Origin: Prevotella sp. E13-27
GTDB lineage: Bacteria > Bacteroidota > Bacteroidia > Bacteroidales > Bacteroidaceae
Length of the DNA: 64,000 nt
Direction: 5' to 3'
Assembly (NCBI RefSeq): GCF_023217965.1
Contig: NZ_JALPSC010000002.1
Location: 868,001-932,000, forward strand
The notes under the pieces are model-generated. The model saw nothing but the letters and a program-made list of their open reading frames with translations. It searched no databases and was not told the DNA's origin. Both the position numbers and the translations under genes were made by a program. The first letter of the stretch is position 1, and the number at the start of each line of letters is the position of its first letter. Positions 10,301 through 19,625 of the stretch are shown piece after piece.

Positions 10301-10627
10301 GGATATGAGGTTTACGCAACAGGTGGTACTGCCAAGTTCTTCAACGAGAACGGTGTGAAGGCTACAGCAGTAAGCTGGCCAGATGAGAATGGTGAGAATA
10401 ACGTTATGGACATGATTGCTGCCCACAAGTTCGACCTCATCATCAACGTGCCGAAGAACCACACTAAGCGTGAATTAACTAACGGCTATCGTATTCGTCG
10501 TGGCGCTATTGACCATAACATTCCTCTTATGACCAACGTGCGTCTGGCAAAAGCATTTATCGAAGCATTCACAGCAATGTCTGAGAATGACATAAAGATA
10601 AAGAGCTGGCAGGAATACGATGCATAG
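7364..10627 (+). CDS. carB: Carbamoyl-phosphate synthase large subunit
   Basis: This 1087-residue cytosolic enzyme makes carbamoyl phosphate from bicarbonate, ammonia (delivered by the CarA glutaminase) and two ATP, feeding pyrimidine and arginine synthesis. Two homologous ATP-grasp halves are visible. The first starts [22 protein letters not shown] and the second [20 protein letters not shown]. The glycine-rich nucleotide loop [12 protein letters not shown] occurs in the first half, with [11 protein letters not shown] as its counterpart. The C-terminal allosteric MGS-like domain (about 945-1080) contains [16 protein letters not shown]. carA is not in the window. The gene has a strong promoter and overlaps the next ORF by 8 bp. 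Confidence 0.98.
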   Translation: [1087 protein letters not shown]

Positions 10628-11363
10628 AGTATTTGCTTTATCGATGAACATTAGACAACTTTTAATAAGTACAGTCATAACTCTTTTACCTGTCACCATG
10701 ACAGGACAGAAAGTATCCCCCCTTGCCTATTATACAGACAAGGAGGGAACTTCTGTTGAAACGACATCAATAAACGATGGCGAAGCACCATTGAGTGTAA
10801 GTTTTCGCGCAAACCCTGAAGACATGGGTACTTGGACTCCATCATACGAATGGCATTTCAAAGTAACACGCAAAAACGAAAACAATGGCAAGCCAAAGGA
10901 ATTGTTTGTTCGCTATGAGGAGAATACTGACTATACTTTCATGGAGTCTGGTACATACACCATAGTATTGAAGACGAGCCTCAAAGATGGAATAAACGAG
11001 GATCAGCTCGACTCCGTAGAAATTACAGTTGTCATATCTGAAAGCAAATTAGAGTTCCCCAATGCTTTTTCTCCTAATGGCGATGGCAAAAACGACATCT
11101 ATAGGGCAAAGCCTGATTATAAAAGCATTGTATCGTTTAGGGCGATAATACTTAATCGTTGGGGACAAAAGCTCTATGAATGGGACAATCCAGCAGGAGG
11201 CTGGGATGGAAAGTACCATGGAAACGATGTAAAACAAGGTGTCTATTTTGTCTTGGTAGAGGCAAAAGGTGCCGATGGAAAAGAGTATAAAATAAAAAAG
11301 GACGTTAATCTACTAAGAGGATATATCGAAAAAAGTAATAGCTCATCAGGCAGTGGACAATGA
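10620..11363 (+). CDS. T9SS type B sorting-domain (gliding-motility C-terminal) secreted protein
   Basis: The N-terminus carries a signal sequence; the ATG at 10644 (MNIRQLLISTVITLLPVTMTG) is an equally good start. A PKD-like region (about 30-130) follows. The last roughly 90 residues are a textbook CHU_C/TIGR04131-type domain: FPNAFSPNGDGKND, then LNRWGQKLYEW, GGWDGKYHG and QGVYFVLVEAKG. Such domains direct proteins to the type IX secretion system, so the product should reach the cell surface or medium. At 247 residues it is nearly only carrier domains, with no enzyme seen. It overlaps the carB end by 8 bp, suggesting read-through transcription. Confidence 0.85.
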   Translation: MHRVFALSMNIRQLLISTVITLLPVTMTGQKVSPLAYYTDKEGTSVETTSINDGEAPLSVSFRANPEDMGTWTPSYEWHFKVTRKNENNGKPKELFVRYEENTDYTFMESGTYTIVLKTSLKDGINEDQLDSVEITVVISESKLEFPNAFSPNGDGKNDIYRAKPDYKSIVSFRAIILNRWGQKLYEWDNPAGGWDGKYHGNDVKQGVYFVLVEAKGADGKEYKIKKDVNLLRGYIEKSNSSSGSGQ

Positions 11364-11404
11364 AAGCCATGCTAAATGAAAAGCGACAGCATACATGACG
11401 AGAA

Positions 11405-14278
11405 ATGAGTAACATTGTAGAAGAAAACAATATCAACGTCTTTGGTGCGAGAGTTCATAACTTAAAAAACATTGACGTTACTATACCACGCAACTCGCTT
11501 ACCGTTATCACTGGACTCAGTGGTAGCGGCAAATCGTCATTAGCGTTCGACACAATCTTTGCTGAAGGTCAGCGAAGGTATATCGAAACATTCTCTGCCT
11601 ATGCACGCAACTTCCTTGGCGGGCTGGAAAGACCTGACGTAGATAAGATTACTGGTCTGTCGCCTGTAATAAGCATTGAACAAAAGACGACAAACAAAAA
11701 CCCTCGCTCGACTGTAGGAACAACAACTGAGATATATGACTATATGCGACTGCTATATGCAAGGGCAGGAAAAGCATATAGTTACAACACAGGAGAGCCT
11801 ATGGTGAAATATACTGAGGAGAAAATTCTGGAAATGATTTCCGAAGATTACTCAGGAAAAAAGATTTATATACTTGCCCCACTTGTTCGCTCACGTAAGG
11901 GTCACTATCGTGAATTATTTGAAGCAATGAGACGCAAAGGTTATCTCACAATGCGTGTGGATGGAGAAATTATGGAGATAACCCGTGGCATGAAGGTTGA
12001 CAGATATAAGAACCACAACATTGAAGTTGTAATAGATAAGCTGAACCTTCCTGCAACTACAGACAAAGAGAAAGCCGATTTAAATTATTCTGAACGACTG
12101 AAGAAGACCGTTCAGATTGCCATGAAGCAAGGTGAAGGTCTTATACTAATATTAGACCACGAGACAGGAGAAGTGAAATATTTCTCAAAGAGGCTGATGT
12201 GCCCTACGACAGGCATCAGCTATAACGACCCTGCGCCAAACAACTTCTCTTTCAATTCTCCACAAGGTGCTTGTCCTGTATGTAAAGGTCTTGGAAAGAT
12301 TAGTGAGATTGACCTTGATAAAGTCATACCCGACAAGAAGCAAAGCATATATAACGGAGCAATCGTTCCACTCGGTAAATACAAGAACCAGCTCATCTTC
12401 TGGCAGCTCGAATCAATTCTCAGCAAATATGACTGTGATTTAAAATCACCTGTTGAGGATATTCCAGAAGAAGCCATGACAGAAATCCTGTATGGATGCT
12501 TAGAGGATGTAAGGATAGACAAGGACATCGTCCACACATCAAGCGATTATTTTGTTGCATTTGATGGAATCATTAAATATCTGCGCGACGTTCTGGAAAA
12601 CGATGAGTCAGCCAGTGGCGCGAAATGGGCTGACCAGTTCATGGCTGATTGCGAGTGCCCAGAATGTCATGGGCAACGCCTTAACAAGGAAGCTCTGTCA
12701 TATAAGATATGGGACAAGAACATTGCCGAACTGTCTGCAATGGACATATCAGAATTGCGTCAATGGTTAGAGCATGTTGAAGAGCATTTAGATAATCAAC
12801 AAAAGCAGATTGCCTCAGAAATATTAAAGGAAATACGTACTCGAATTGACTTTCTGCTACAGGTTGGGCTCGATTATCTCTCACTCAACAGACAATCAGC
12901 GTCACTATCAGGCGGTGAGAGTCAGCGTATAAGACTTGCTACACAAATAGGATCACAGCTCGTAAACGTACTATATATTCTTGATGAGCCAAGCATTGGA
13001 CTACATCAACGCGACAATGAGAGACTTATAAAGTCGCTCAAGGAACTACGCGATATCGGCAATACGGTGATTGTTGTGGAACATGACCAAGACATGATGC
13101 TTGCTGCCGACTATATTGTTGATATTGGGCCCAAAGCAGGAAGAAAGGGAGGTAATGTTGTGTTCCAAGGTACTCCTAATCAAATGCTTAAAGAGCATAC
13201 TATAACTGCCGACTATCTTAATGGAAATCTGAAGATAGAAACTCCGTCTGTTAGGCGCGAAGGAAATGGTAAGTCAATAATAATACATGGGGCTTCAGGA
13301 AACAATCTGAAGCATGTGGATGTCAGTTTCCCATTAGGAAAACTAATTGTAGTTACAGGAGTGAGTGGCAGCGGGAAATCTACACTCATAAACGAAACAC
13401 TACAGCCAATATTATCAAAACACTTCTATCACTCACAGAAGATGCCGATGCCTTACGACTCGATAGAAGGTATAGAAAATATTGATAAAATAGTTAATGT
13501 TGACCAGTCTCCACTTGGGCGTACACCACGCTCAAATCCAGCAACATATACTGGTGTTTTCTCTGATATACGCTCGCTGTTCGTCAACCTACCTGAAGCA
13601 AAGATTCGCGGATATAAACCAGGGCGTTTCTCATTCAATGTAAAAGGAGGACGATGTGAAACGTGTGGTGGCAATGGATACAAAACTATAGAGATGAATT
13701 TCTTGCCAGACATTCAAGTTCCATGTGAAGATTGTCATGGAAAGAGATATAATCGCGAAACACTTGAGGTAAGGTTTAAAGGCAAGTCTATTGCCGATGT
13801 TCTTGACATGACCATTAATCAGGCAGTGGAATTCTTTGAAAACACTCCCGACATTTTACGTAAGATAAAAACTCTACAAGATGTCGGACTCGGATATATA
13901 AAACTCGGACAACCATCAACAACGCTCTCAGGAGGAGAAAGCCAGCGTGTCAAACTTGCAACAGAACTGTCAAAGAAAGACACTGGAAAAACGCTATATA
14001 TACTTGACGAACCAACGACAGGTCTTCACTTCGAAGATATAAACATACTTATGAAGGTGTTACAACGTCTTGTTGACAAGGGTAATACCGTAATTGTCAT
14101 CGAACATAATCTTGACGTTATAAAAATGGCAGATTATATAATTGACATGGGACCTGAAGGAGGAAGGAATGGAGGATTAGTTCTCACAACGGGAACTCCT
14201 GAACATGTTGCAAACAGCGACAAGGGATATACGTCAAAATTCCTAAAAGCGGTTTTAGATAATAATACAAACAACTAA
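11405..14278 (+). CDS. uvrA: UvrABC excinuclease subunit A
   Basis: This 957-residue ABC-type ATPase recognises bulky DNA lesions and loads UvrB in nucleotide excision repair. The first Walker A (GLSGSGKSS, residues 37-45) and second Walker A (GVSGSGKST, about 650) are both present. So are two signature motifs (SGGESQRIRLA, SGGESQRVKLA) and two Walker B segments ending in DEPS and DEPT. Zinc-finger cysteines are seen as CPVCKGLGK and CETCGGNGY with CEDCHGKRY. Length is normal. It starts 41 bp after the sorting-domain gene. Confidence 0.98.
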   Translation: MSNIVEENNINVFGARVHNLKNIDVTIPRNSLTVITGLSGSGKSSLAFDTIFAEGQRRYIETFSAYARNFLGGLERPDVDKITGLSPVISIEQKTTNKNPRSTVGTTTEIYDYMRLLYARAGKAYSYNTGEPMVKYTEEKILEMISEDYSGKKIYILAPLVRSRKGHYRELFEAMRRKGYLTMRVDGEIMEITRGMKVDRYKNHNIEVVIDKLNLPATTDKEKADLNYSERLKKTVQIAMKQGEGLILILDHETGEVKYFSKRLMCPTTGISYNDPAPNNFSFNSPQGACPVCKGLGKISEIDLDKVIPDKKQSIYNGAIVPLGKYKNQLIFWQLESILSKYDCDLKSPVEDIPEEAMTEILYGCLEDVRIDKDIVHTSSDYFVAFDGIIKYLRDVLENDESASGAKWADQFMADCECPECHGQRLNKEALSYKIWDKNIAELSAMDISELRQWLEHVEEHLDNQQKQIASEILKEIRTRIDFLLQVGLDYLSLNRQSASLSGGESQRIRLATQIGSQLVNVLYILDEPSIGLHQRDNERLIKSLKELRDIGNTVIVVEHDQDMMLAADYIVDIGPKAGRKGGNVVFQGTPNQMLKEHTITADYLNGNLKIETPSVRREGNGKSIIIHGASGNNLKHVDVSFPLGKLIVVTGVSGSGKSTLINETLQPILSKHFYHSQKMPMPYDSIEGIENIDKIVNVDQSPLGRTPRSNPATYTGVFSDIRSLFVNLPEAKIRGYKPGRFSFNVKGGRCETCGGNGYKTIEMNFLPDIQVPCEDCHGKRYNRETLEVRFKGKSIADVLDMTINQAVEFFENTPDILRKIKTLQDVGLGYIKLGQPSTTLSGGESQRVKLATELSKKDTGKTLYILDEPTTGLHFEDINILMKVLQRLVDKGNTVIVIEHNLDVIKMADYIIDMGPEGGRNGGLVLTTGTPEHVANSDKGYTSKFLKAVLDNNTNN

Positions 14279-14298
14279 CAAACTAAAATACTATTACA

Positions 14299-15528
14299 AT
14301 GAAAAAAAACATTATTTCTTTAATTGCATTATTGCCCACCATACTTTGGGCACAGTCATTCGACTTTGACTTGACAAAGCCTCAACCCATTTACAACGAC
14401 CAAGATGGATTTGGCTACGACATTCTTCCTGCACCTAACAAAAAGGCACCTGCAGAACCATTTTATTTCTCTGTAAAAGTTCCTGATGGCAACTACACAG
14501 TAAAAGTTGTGCTCGGAGGAAAGAAAAACAGTAATACAACTGTAAGAGCTGAAGGAAGAAGACTGCTTATTGACAACGTGAATACGAAGAAAGCAAAGGA
14601 AACTATTGAATACTCTTTCACCGTCAACAAGCGTTCGCCAATGATTGATAGTAAGACAAAGGTTAAAATCAAAGAACGTGAAAAGACATATCTTGCATGG
14701 GATGACAAACTTACACTTGAGTTCAATGGTGATATGCCTGCAGTAAAAAGTATTCATATTGAGAAAGCCGACGTTCCAACAATCTACTTGTGCGGAAACT
14801 CAACTGTAGTTGACCAAAACAATGAGCCTTGGGCTTCATGGGGACAGATGATTACACGTTGGTTTGGACCAGAGGTGGCTATCTCTAATCATGCAGAGAG
14901 TGGATTGACAGCACGCACTTTCATTGGTTCATACCGTCTTGATAAAATTCTAACTACACTTAAGAAAGGTGACTATGTCTTTGTCGAGTTTGGTCATAAT
15001 GATGAGAAAGAGCATCGTCCAGGCGACGGAGCATGGTATCATTATCAATATCAATTAAAGATCTTTATCGATCAAGTACGTGCGAAGGGTGCTGAGATAG
15101 TCTTCTGTACTCCTACACAGCGTCGTCAGTTCAATGCAGACGGCAAAAGCATCAGAAATACCCATGGCGACTTTCCTGCTGCAATGAAGATGGTTGCAGA
15201 GAAAGAGAATGTTCCGCTTATTGATTTGAATAAAATGACAACAGATTTGTACATCGCAGTAGGACCAGAAGACTCTAAGCGCATGCTTGTTCACTATCCG
15301 AAAGAGATGTATGGCAGAGAACTTGCTGACAATACTCATTTTAACCCATTTGGAGCATACGAAGTGGCAAAATGCGTTGTTATGGGAATGAAACAACTTA
15401 ATCTTCCTATTATCAAGTATCTACGCAACGATTGGGTTGACTTCAATCCTTCTGCACCTGATGATTGGAAAACATTTAAATGGGCACCTTCAAGAATTGT
15501 AGAGATAGTAAAGCCTGACGGCAACTAA
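14299..15528 (+). CDS. Rhamnogalacturonan acetylesterase-type SGNH hydrolase (CE12) with N-terminal beta domain
   Basis: This 409-residue protein has signal peptide MKKNIISLIALLPTILWAQS. Residues 20-150 form a beta-rich domain, probably carbohydrate-binding. The esterase domain has the nucleophile in YLCGNSTVVDQ (Ser168; GNS instead of the usual GDS), the oxyanion motif EFGHNDEKEH and the catalytic DNTHFNPFG. CE12 enzymes remove acetyl groups from rhamnogalacturonan I. Only 20 bp separate it from uvrA. The GH106 rhamnosidase lies downstream, and the two would act on the same pectin, but IS copy 1 has split them. Before insertion the gap was about 72 bp. Confidence 0.88.
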   Translation: MKKNIISLIALLPTILWAQSFDFDLTKPQPIYNDQDGFGYDILPAPNKKAPAEPFYFSVKVPDGNYTVKVVLGGKKNSNTTVRAEGRRLLIDNVNTKKAKETIEYSFTVNKRSPMIDSKTKVKIKEREKTYLAWDDKLTLEFNGDMPAVKSIHIEKADVPTIYLCGNSTVVDQNNEPWASWGQMITRWFGPEVAISNHAESGLTARTFIGSYRLDKILTTLKKGDYVFVEFGHNDEKEHRPGDGAWYHYQYQLKIFIDQVRAKGAEIVFCTPTQRRQFNADGKSIRNTHGDFPAAMKMVAEKENVPLIDLNKMTTDLYIAVGPEDSKRMLVHYPKEMYGRELADNTHFNPFGAYEVAKCVVMGMKQLNLPIIKYLRNDWVDFNPSAPDDWKTFKWAPSRIVEIVKPDGN

Positions 15529-15561
15529 AACGACAAGTCTAGCATATCCATTCTAAATGAC

Positions 15562-16872
15562 CACTACTGTCCGGTTAAATTTCACCAAAGCGAAAGTTGG
15601 CGGTCATCTTCCGGATTTTGATTAATAATTGGTTTGTCAAAAAGTTCATTCAGCGGAGTCCTCTCAAAGAGAACTTGGCCGATGACATTAGAGAATATGT
15701 AAAGATTTTGTTCGATATGATACATCTTCAGAGCAATAATAAGCAGCAGGTAGTCACAGATGGCAATCCATATCTGTGTGAAGACTGCGTTTTGGGACGT
15801 CCCATAGAACGTCTTGATGTGCAGGTGCTGCTTGATCCATTTGAAGAACGTTTCGATAGTCCAGCGCTCTCGGTACAGTTCCGCAATGGTAATTGCTTCA
15901 AGGGTGAAGTCATTCGTCAGGAATCGATACACTACGTTCTGCGCAAAGTCCTCATAGACGACCAGACGCAACAAATCAGGGTACTTCTTGGCTGTAAAGA
16001 GACCAGTAAGACTGATGGACTCGTCAGAGATGACGCCAGTCTGCCTGTCAACCTCTCTTGCCTCGAATACGGAATATTTCATGTTGTCCTTTGCTCTGGT
16101 TACAAAGTAAGCCTTCTGCTGTTGGAAGAGACGGAACAGACGGTCAAAGTCCACATAGCCTTTATCCATCAGATAGTAAGCCCCTGCTTCTACAGGCAAG
16201 CTGTCCATAGCCTGAGTATCATGCACATTGCCAGGAGTAAGCATGATGAAGTTGGGTATGTTGTTCTTTACATCAATCAAAGTGTGCATCTTGAAAGCAC
16301 CTTTGTCATGATGGAACTTCGCCCATGGACAGAGATGCAGACACAGGTTGATGGTACTGCTGTCAAAGGCATACACCATATTGTCAATTCCCAACCGATA
16401 GTATTCATCTTTATACAGGACTTTAGCCCTCTCGACAAGTACCATTGCGTAGTCCTGATAGATACGCCAGTCCTTCTTCTCGTTCATGTCGGCGAGAGTG
16501 GACTTGGGCATCACCTTCAGACCGGCATGATACAACTTGGAGTTGAAAGCAGTCAACTGAGCCTCTATGCTACGAAGGCTTGCGCTGCTGGTCAGCTGAG
16601 CATAACTCATGACAAGGAACTGGTCACGGCAAGTGAATCGTCTTGCATGAAAATCCCCTCTATATCTGTCAATACATTTCCTGAGCTCGTAGTCAGGGAT
16701 GAGAGACATCAGTTGCGAGAATACAGTATTTCCGGCATTCATATCCTGTGCTATCTTATATATGAGACAGTACAAAGATAAAAAATCAAATCGGAAAATT
16801 TTTAAATCGCTGTATCTCATTGAAATTTAAACATTTAATTAACGTTCGGAAAAATTTAACCGGACACTAGTG
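15562..16872 (-). mobile_element. IS4-family insertion sequence, copy 1 (1311 bp)
   Basis: The ends are inverted repeats: CACTACTGTCCGGTTAAA at the left and, on the other strand, CACTAGTGTCCGGTTAAA at the right (one mismatch). A 9-bp target duplication CTAAATGAC flanks it at 15553-15561 and 16873-16881. It holds one transposase gene on the minus strand. It has landed between the CE12 esterase and GH106 rhamnosidase genes, against their direction of transcription. Confidence 0.95.
15582..16820 (-). CDS. IS4-family DDE transposase (copy 1)
   Basis: This 412-residue transposase cuts and joins the element's ends. The catalytic Asp residues are probably in YAFDSSTINLC and YYLMDKGYVDFD. The IS4 signature Y-x2-R-x3-E-x6-K is exact in YRERWTIETFFKWIK. 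The gene fills almost the whole element. Its translation is the same as that of copy 2 at 56480-57718, indicating recent transposition or ongoing homogenisation. There is no frameshift, so it is likely functional. Confidence 0.95.
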   Translation of the reverse strand: MRYSDLKIFRFDFLSLYCLIYKIAQDMNAGNTVFSQLMSLIPDYELRKCIDRYRGDFHARRFTCRDQFLVMSYAQLTSSASLRSIEAQLTAFNSKLYHAGLKVMPKSTLADMNEKKDWRIYQDYAMVLVERAKVLYKDEYYRLGIDNMVYAFDSSTINLCLHLCPWAKFHHDKGAFKMHTLIDVKNNIPNFIMLTPGNVHDTQAMDSLPVEAGAYYLMDKGYVDFDRLFRLFQQQKAYFVTRAKDNMKYSVFEAREVDRQTGVISDESISLTGLFTAKKYPDLLRLVVYEDFAQNVVYRFLTNDFTLEAITIAELYRERWTIETFFKWIKQHLHIKTFYGTSQNAVFTQIWIAICDYLLLIIALKMYHIEQNLYIFSNVIGQVLFERTPLNELFDKPIINQNPEDDRQLSLW

Positions 16873-16920
16873 CTAAATGACAATTGTTTAACAACAAAAA
16901 CAAACGCTACGAATAGAATC

Positions 16921-19590
16921 ATGAAAAAAATATGGCACACCATAGTACTCTCAGTAGCTTTCTGCCAACTGTCAACTAACCAAGCCTTGTCACAGTCTTG
17001 GCCTACTCCTACCGAAGAGAGTAAACCAGGCACACGTTGGTGGTGGTTAGGCTCTGCTGTAGATAAAGAGAACCTAAAGTGGAATCTTAATGAATATGCA
17101 AATCATAACATAGGTGCTGTTGAGATTACTCCATTATACGGAGTACAGGGAAATCAGAAGAACAACATTGATTTCCTGTCTGACAAGTGGTTTGAAATGC
17201 TACGTTTCACACAGGAACAATGTAAAAAGAACGGCATTGAGATTGATATGGCTACTGGTACAGGTTGGCCATTTGGAGGTCCATGGGTACCACTAAAAGA
17301 GAGTGCATGCCGTGTTATATTCGTAGAAAAGACCATTGACAAAGATGGTGTTTGGACTACCGTGAATGGCTACAAGGGATTACAGCCAGATAAAGCAAGT
17401 ACAGAAGTCATTGACATTTCTCTGTCTGCGAAAGATGCGAAGAATGCTGAACTTGACAAGGTCATGCTCTATGCAGACGGTAAAGCCATAGATGTAACAT
17501 CATACGTAAAGGACAACAAACTGACTGTTGATAAAAGTAATCCACTTTTTTCCAACATCTCGCCATCAAATTCAATTAAGATAATAGCAGTATATATTAA
17601 ATATGGTGTGATGAAGGTTAAACGAGCTGCTCCTGGAGGAGAGGGCTTGGTTATCGATCATTTCAACCATAATGCAGTAGCTAATTACCTTCACCACATA
17701 GAAGAAGCATTTGAACGTACACATACTCCCTACCCTCATACTTTCTTCAATGATAGCTATGAGGTAAGCGAAGGAAACTGGACACCACTCCTTTTTAAAG
17801 AGTTTGAAAACAGACGTGGTTATAAACTTGAGGAACATCTTCCAGAACTAATTAGTCATGACGCTAAGATTCTATCCGACTATCGTGAGACTCTTGGAGA
17901 TCTTGTCCTCGAAAATTTTACCGAACAATGGACAGCATGGGCTCACGCACATGGAGCTATAACACGCAATCAGGCTCATGGGTCACCAGCAAACCTTATA
18001 GACTGTTACGCTGCTGTTGATATACCTGAGATTGAAGGATTCGGGCTCTCAGACTTTGGGATAAAAGGACTACGACAGGATCCTGGCAAGACGAGAAAGA
18101 ACGACAGCGACTTCTCAATGCTGAAATATGCCCCTTCTGCAGCACATATCACAGGCAAGCCATACACCTCAAGCGAGACCTTCACATGGCTTACTGAGCA
18201 TTTTCGTACTTCGTTATCACAACTGAAGCCAGACATTGACCTAATGTTCTGTGCTGGCGTAAACCACATGTTTTTTCATGGTACATGTTATTCACCAAAG
18301 AATGACACATGGCCAGGTTGGAAATTCTATGCTTCCATAGACATGAGTCCCACAAATTCAATCTGGAGAGACGCTCCATTCTTCATGGAGTATGTTGAGC
18401 GCTGCCAGAGTTTTCTACAAATGGGTCAGCCGGATAACGATTTCTTGGTCTATCTGCCTATCAGAGACATGTGGAAACAAAAGACAGGAAAATTGCTTAT
18501 GCAATTCTCTATCCATGCAATGGGTAAGCTTGCTCCAGACTTTATAAAAACAATCCTTGATATTGATAAAGCAGGCTTTGACTGCGACTATATATCGGAG
18601 AAATACATTCTATCAACGACCTATGTCAACGGTATGCTTCAAGCAGAAGCTGGAACTCGCTACAAAGGACTTATTATTCCTGGTAGCGGAGAGATGCCAG
18701 AGAATGTAAAACGTCACATAGACGAACTCATTGCAAAGGGTGCTAAGATAATTTATGGCACAGATAAGAAGGATATGGCTAAAGTAGCCAAACCAGAAGA
18801 GATGCGCACTAATTGCAGTCTTAAAACCATTCGCCGAAGCAATAATAATGGCTATCACTATTTCATTGCCAACTTATCACCAAATGATGTTCATCAGCGT
18901 GTTAAATTAGCTGTACCATATAAATCTGCTTTATGGTTCAATCCTCTCAATGGCAACATATACCAAGCAGATATCAACAGCGATGGCATAGACATATGCT
19001 TGCGAAGCGGTGAGTCAATAATACTTCAGACATTCAACGAAAGGATATTTCAGACACAAGATTCAGAGAAGAATGAAACAATTAGCCATAAAGAAATAAA
19101 ACTGAATGGTCCATGGACGCTATCGTTTGTAGACGAGAAGCCTGAAGTTAATGAATCATTTAAACTGAAGAAGACACAAACATGGGAAACACTAAGTGAA
19201 AGAGCTGGTATTACCATGGGTACAGGCGTTTATTCGACTAAGTTCAAGATGACAAAGAAAGACCTCAATAATGGAAAATGGAAGATTGATCTTGGCGATG
19301 TTCGCGAAAGTGCCCGTGTCTATATTAACGACAAGTTCATCGGATGCGCTTGGGCTGTACCATTCATCCTCGAAATTAATGATGAATTAAAAGCTGGCGA
19401 AAACGCCATACGTATAGAAGTAACCAATCTTCCTGCAAATCGCATAGCCGATCTTGACCGCAAAGGAATAAAATGGCGCAAAATGGAGGAAATCAATGTT
19501 GTAGATATAAACTACAAGAAAACTCTGTACGACACCTGGGAGCCAGTACCAAGTGGACTTGCCTCTGAAGTAAGGCTATTTAACGAATAA
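16921..19590 (+). CDS. GH106 alpha-L-rhamnosidase
   Basis: This 889-residue secreted glycosidase has signal peptide MKKIWHTIVLSVAFCQLSTNQALSQ. GH106 features are the opening PGTRWWWLGSAVDKENLKW, GAVEITPLYGVQGN and DMATGTGWPFGGPWV. A C-terminal beta-sandwich (about residues 740-880) resembles the jelly-roll of glycosidases. It should release terminal alpha-L-rhamnose from pectin or rhamnogalacturonan. The apparent longer ORF begins at a GTG inside the IS end (16870), so the native start is the ATG at 16921. The IS insertion 48 bp upstream probably separates it from the CE12 transcript. No replacement promoter was recognised. Confidence 0.88.
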   Translation: MKKIWHTIVLSVAFCQLSTNQALSQSWPTPTEESKPGTRWWWLGSAVDKENLKWNLNEYANHNIGAVEITPLYGVQGNQKNNIDFLSDKWFEMLRFTQEQCKKNGIEIDMATGTGWPFGGPWVPLKESACRVIFVEKTIDKDGVWTTVNGYKGLQPDKASTEVIDISLSAKDAKNAELDKVMLYADGKAIDVTSYVKDNKLTVDKSNPLFSNISPSNSIKIIAVYIKYGVMKVKRAAPGGEGLVIDHFNHNAVANYLHHIEEAFERTHTPYPHTFFNDSYEVSEGNWTPLLFKEFENRRGYKLEEHLPELISHDAKILSDYRETLGDLVLENFTEQWTAWAHAHGAITRNQAHGSPANLIDCYAAVDIPEIEGFGLSDFGIKGLRQDPGKTRKNDSDFSMLKYAPSAAHITGKPYTSSETFTWLTEHFRTSLSQLKPDIDLMFCAGVNHMFFHGTCYSPKNDTWPGWKFYASIDMSPTNSIWRDAPFFMEYVERCQSFLQMGQPDNDFLVYLPIRDMWKQKTGKLLMQFSIHAMGKLAPDFIKTILDIDKAGFDCDYISEKYILSTTYVNGMLQAEAGTRYKGLIIPGSGEMPENVKRHIDELIAKGAKIIYGTDKKDMAKVAKPEEMRTNCSLKTIRRSNNNGYHYFIANLSPNDVHQRVKLAVPYKSALWFNPLNGNIYQADINSDGIDICLRSGESIILQTFNERIFQTQDSEKNETISHKEIKLNGPWTLSFVDEKPEVNESFKLKKTQTWETLSERAGITMGTGVYSTKFKMTKKDLNNGKWKIDLGDVRESARVYINDKFIGCAWAVPFILEINDELKAGENAIRIEVTNLPANRIADLDRKGIKWRKMEEINVVDINYKKTLYDTWEPVPSGLASEVRLFNE

Positions 19591-19625
19591 TACTTTTATA
19601 AGAAATACTAATTAAAACCACAAAA

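Noticed and set aside
15597..16781. A 394-codon frame antisense to the IS transposase (also at 56519-57703).
   Set aside because: It lies fully within the transposase in the opposite strand, has no family motifs, and the transposase has a clear IS4 signature.
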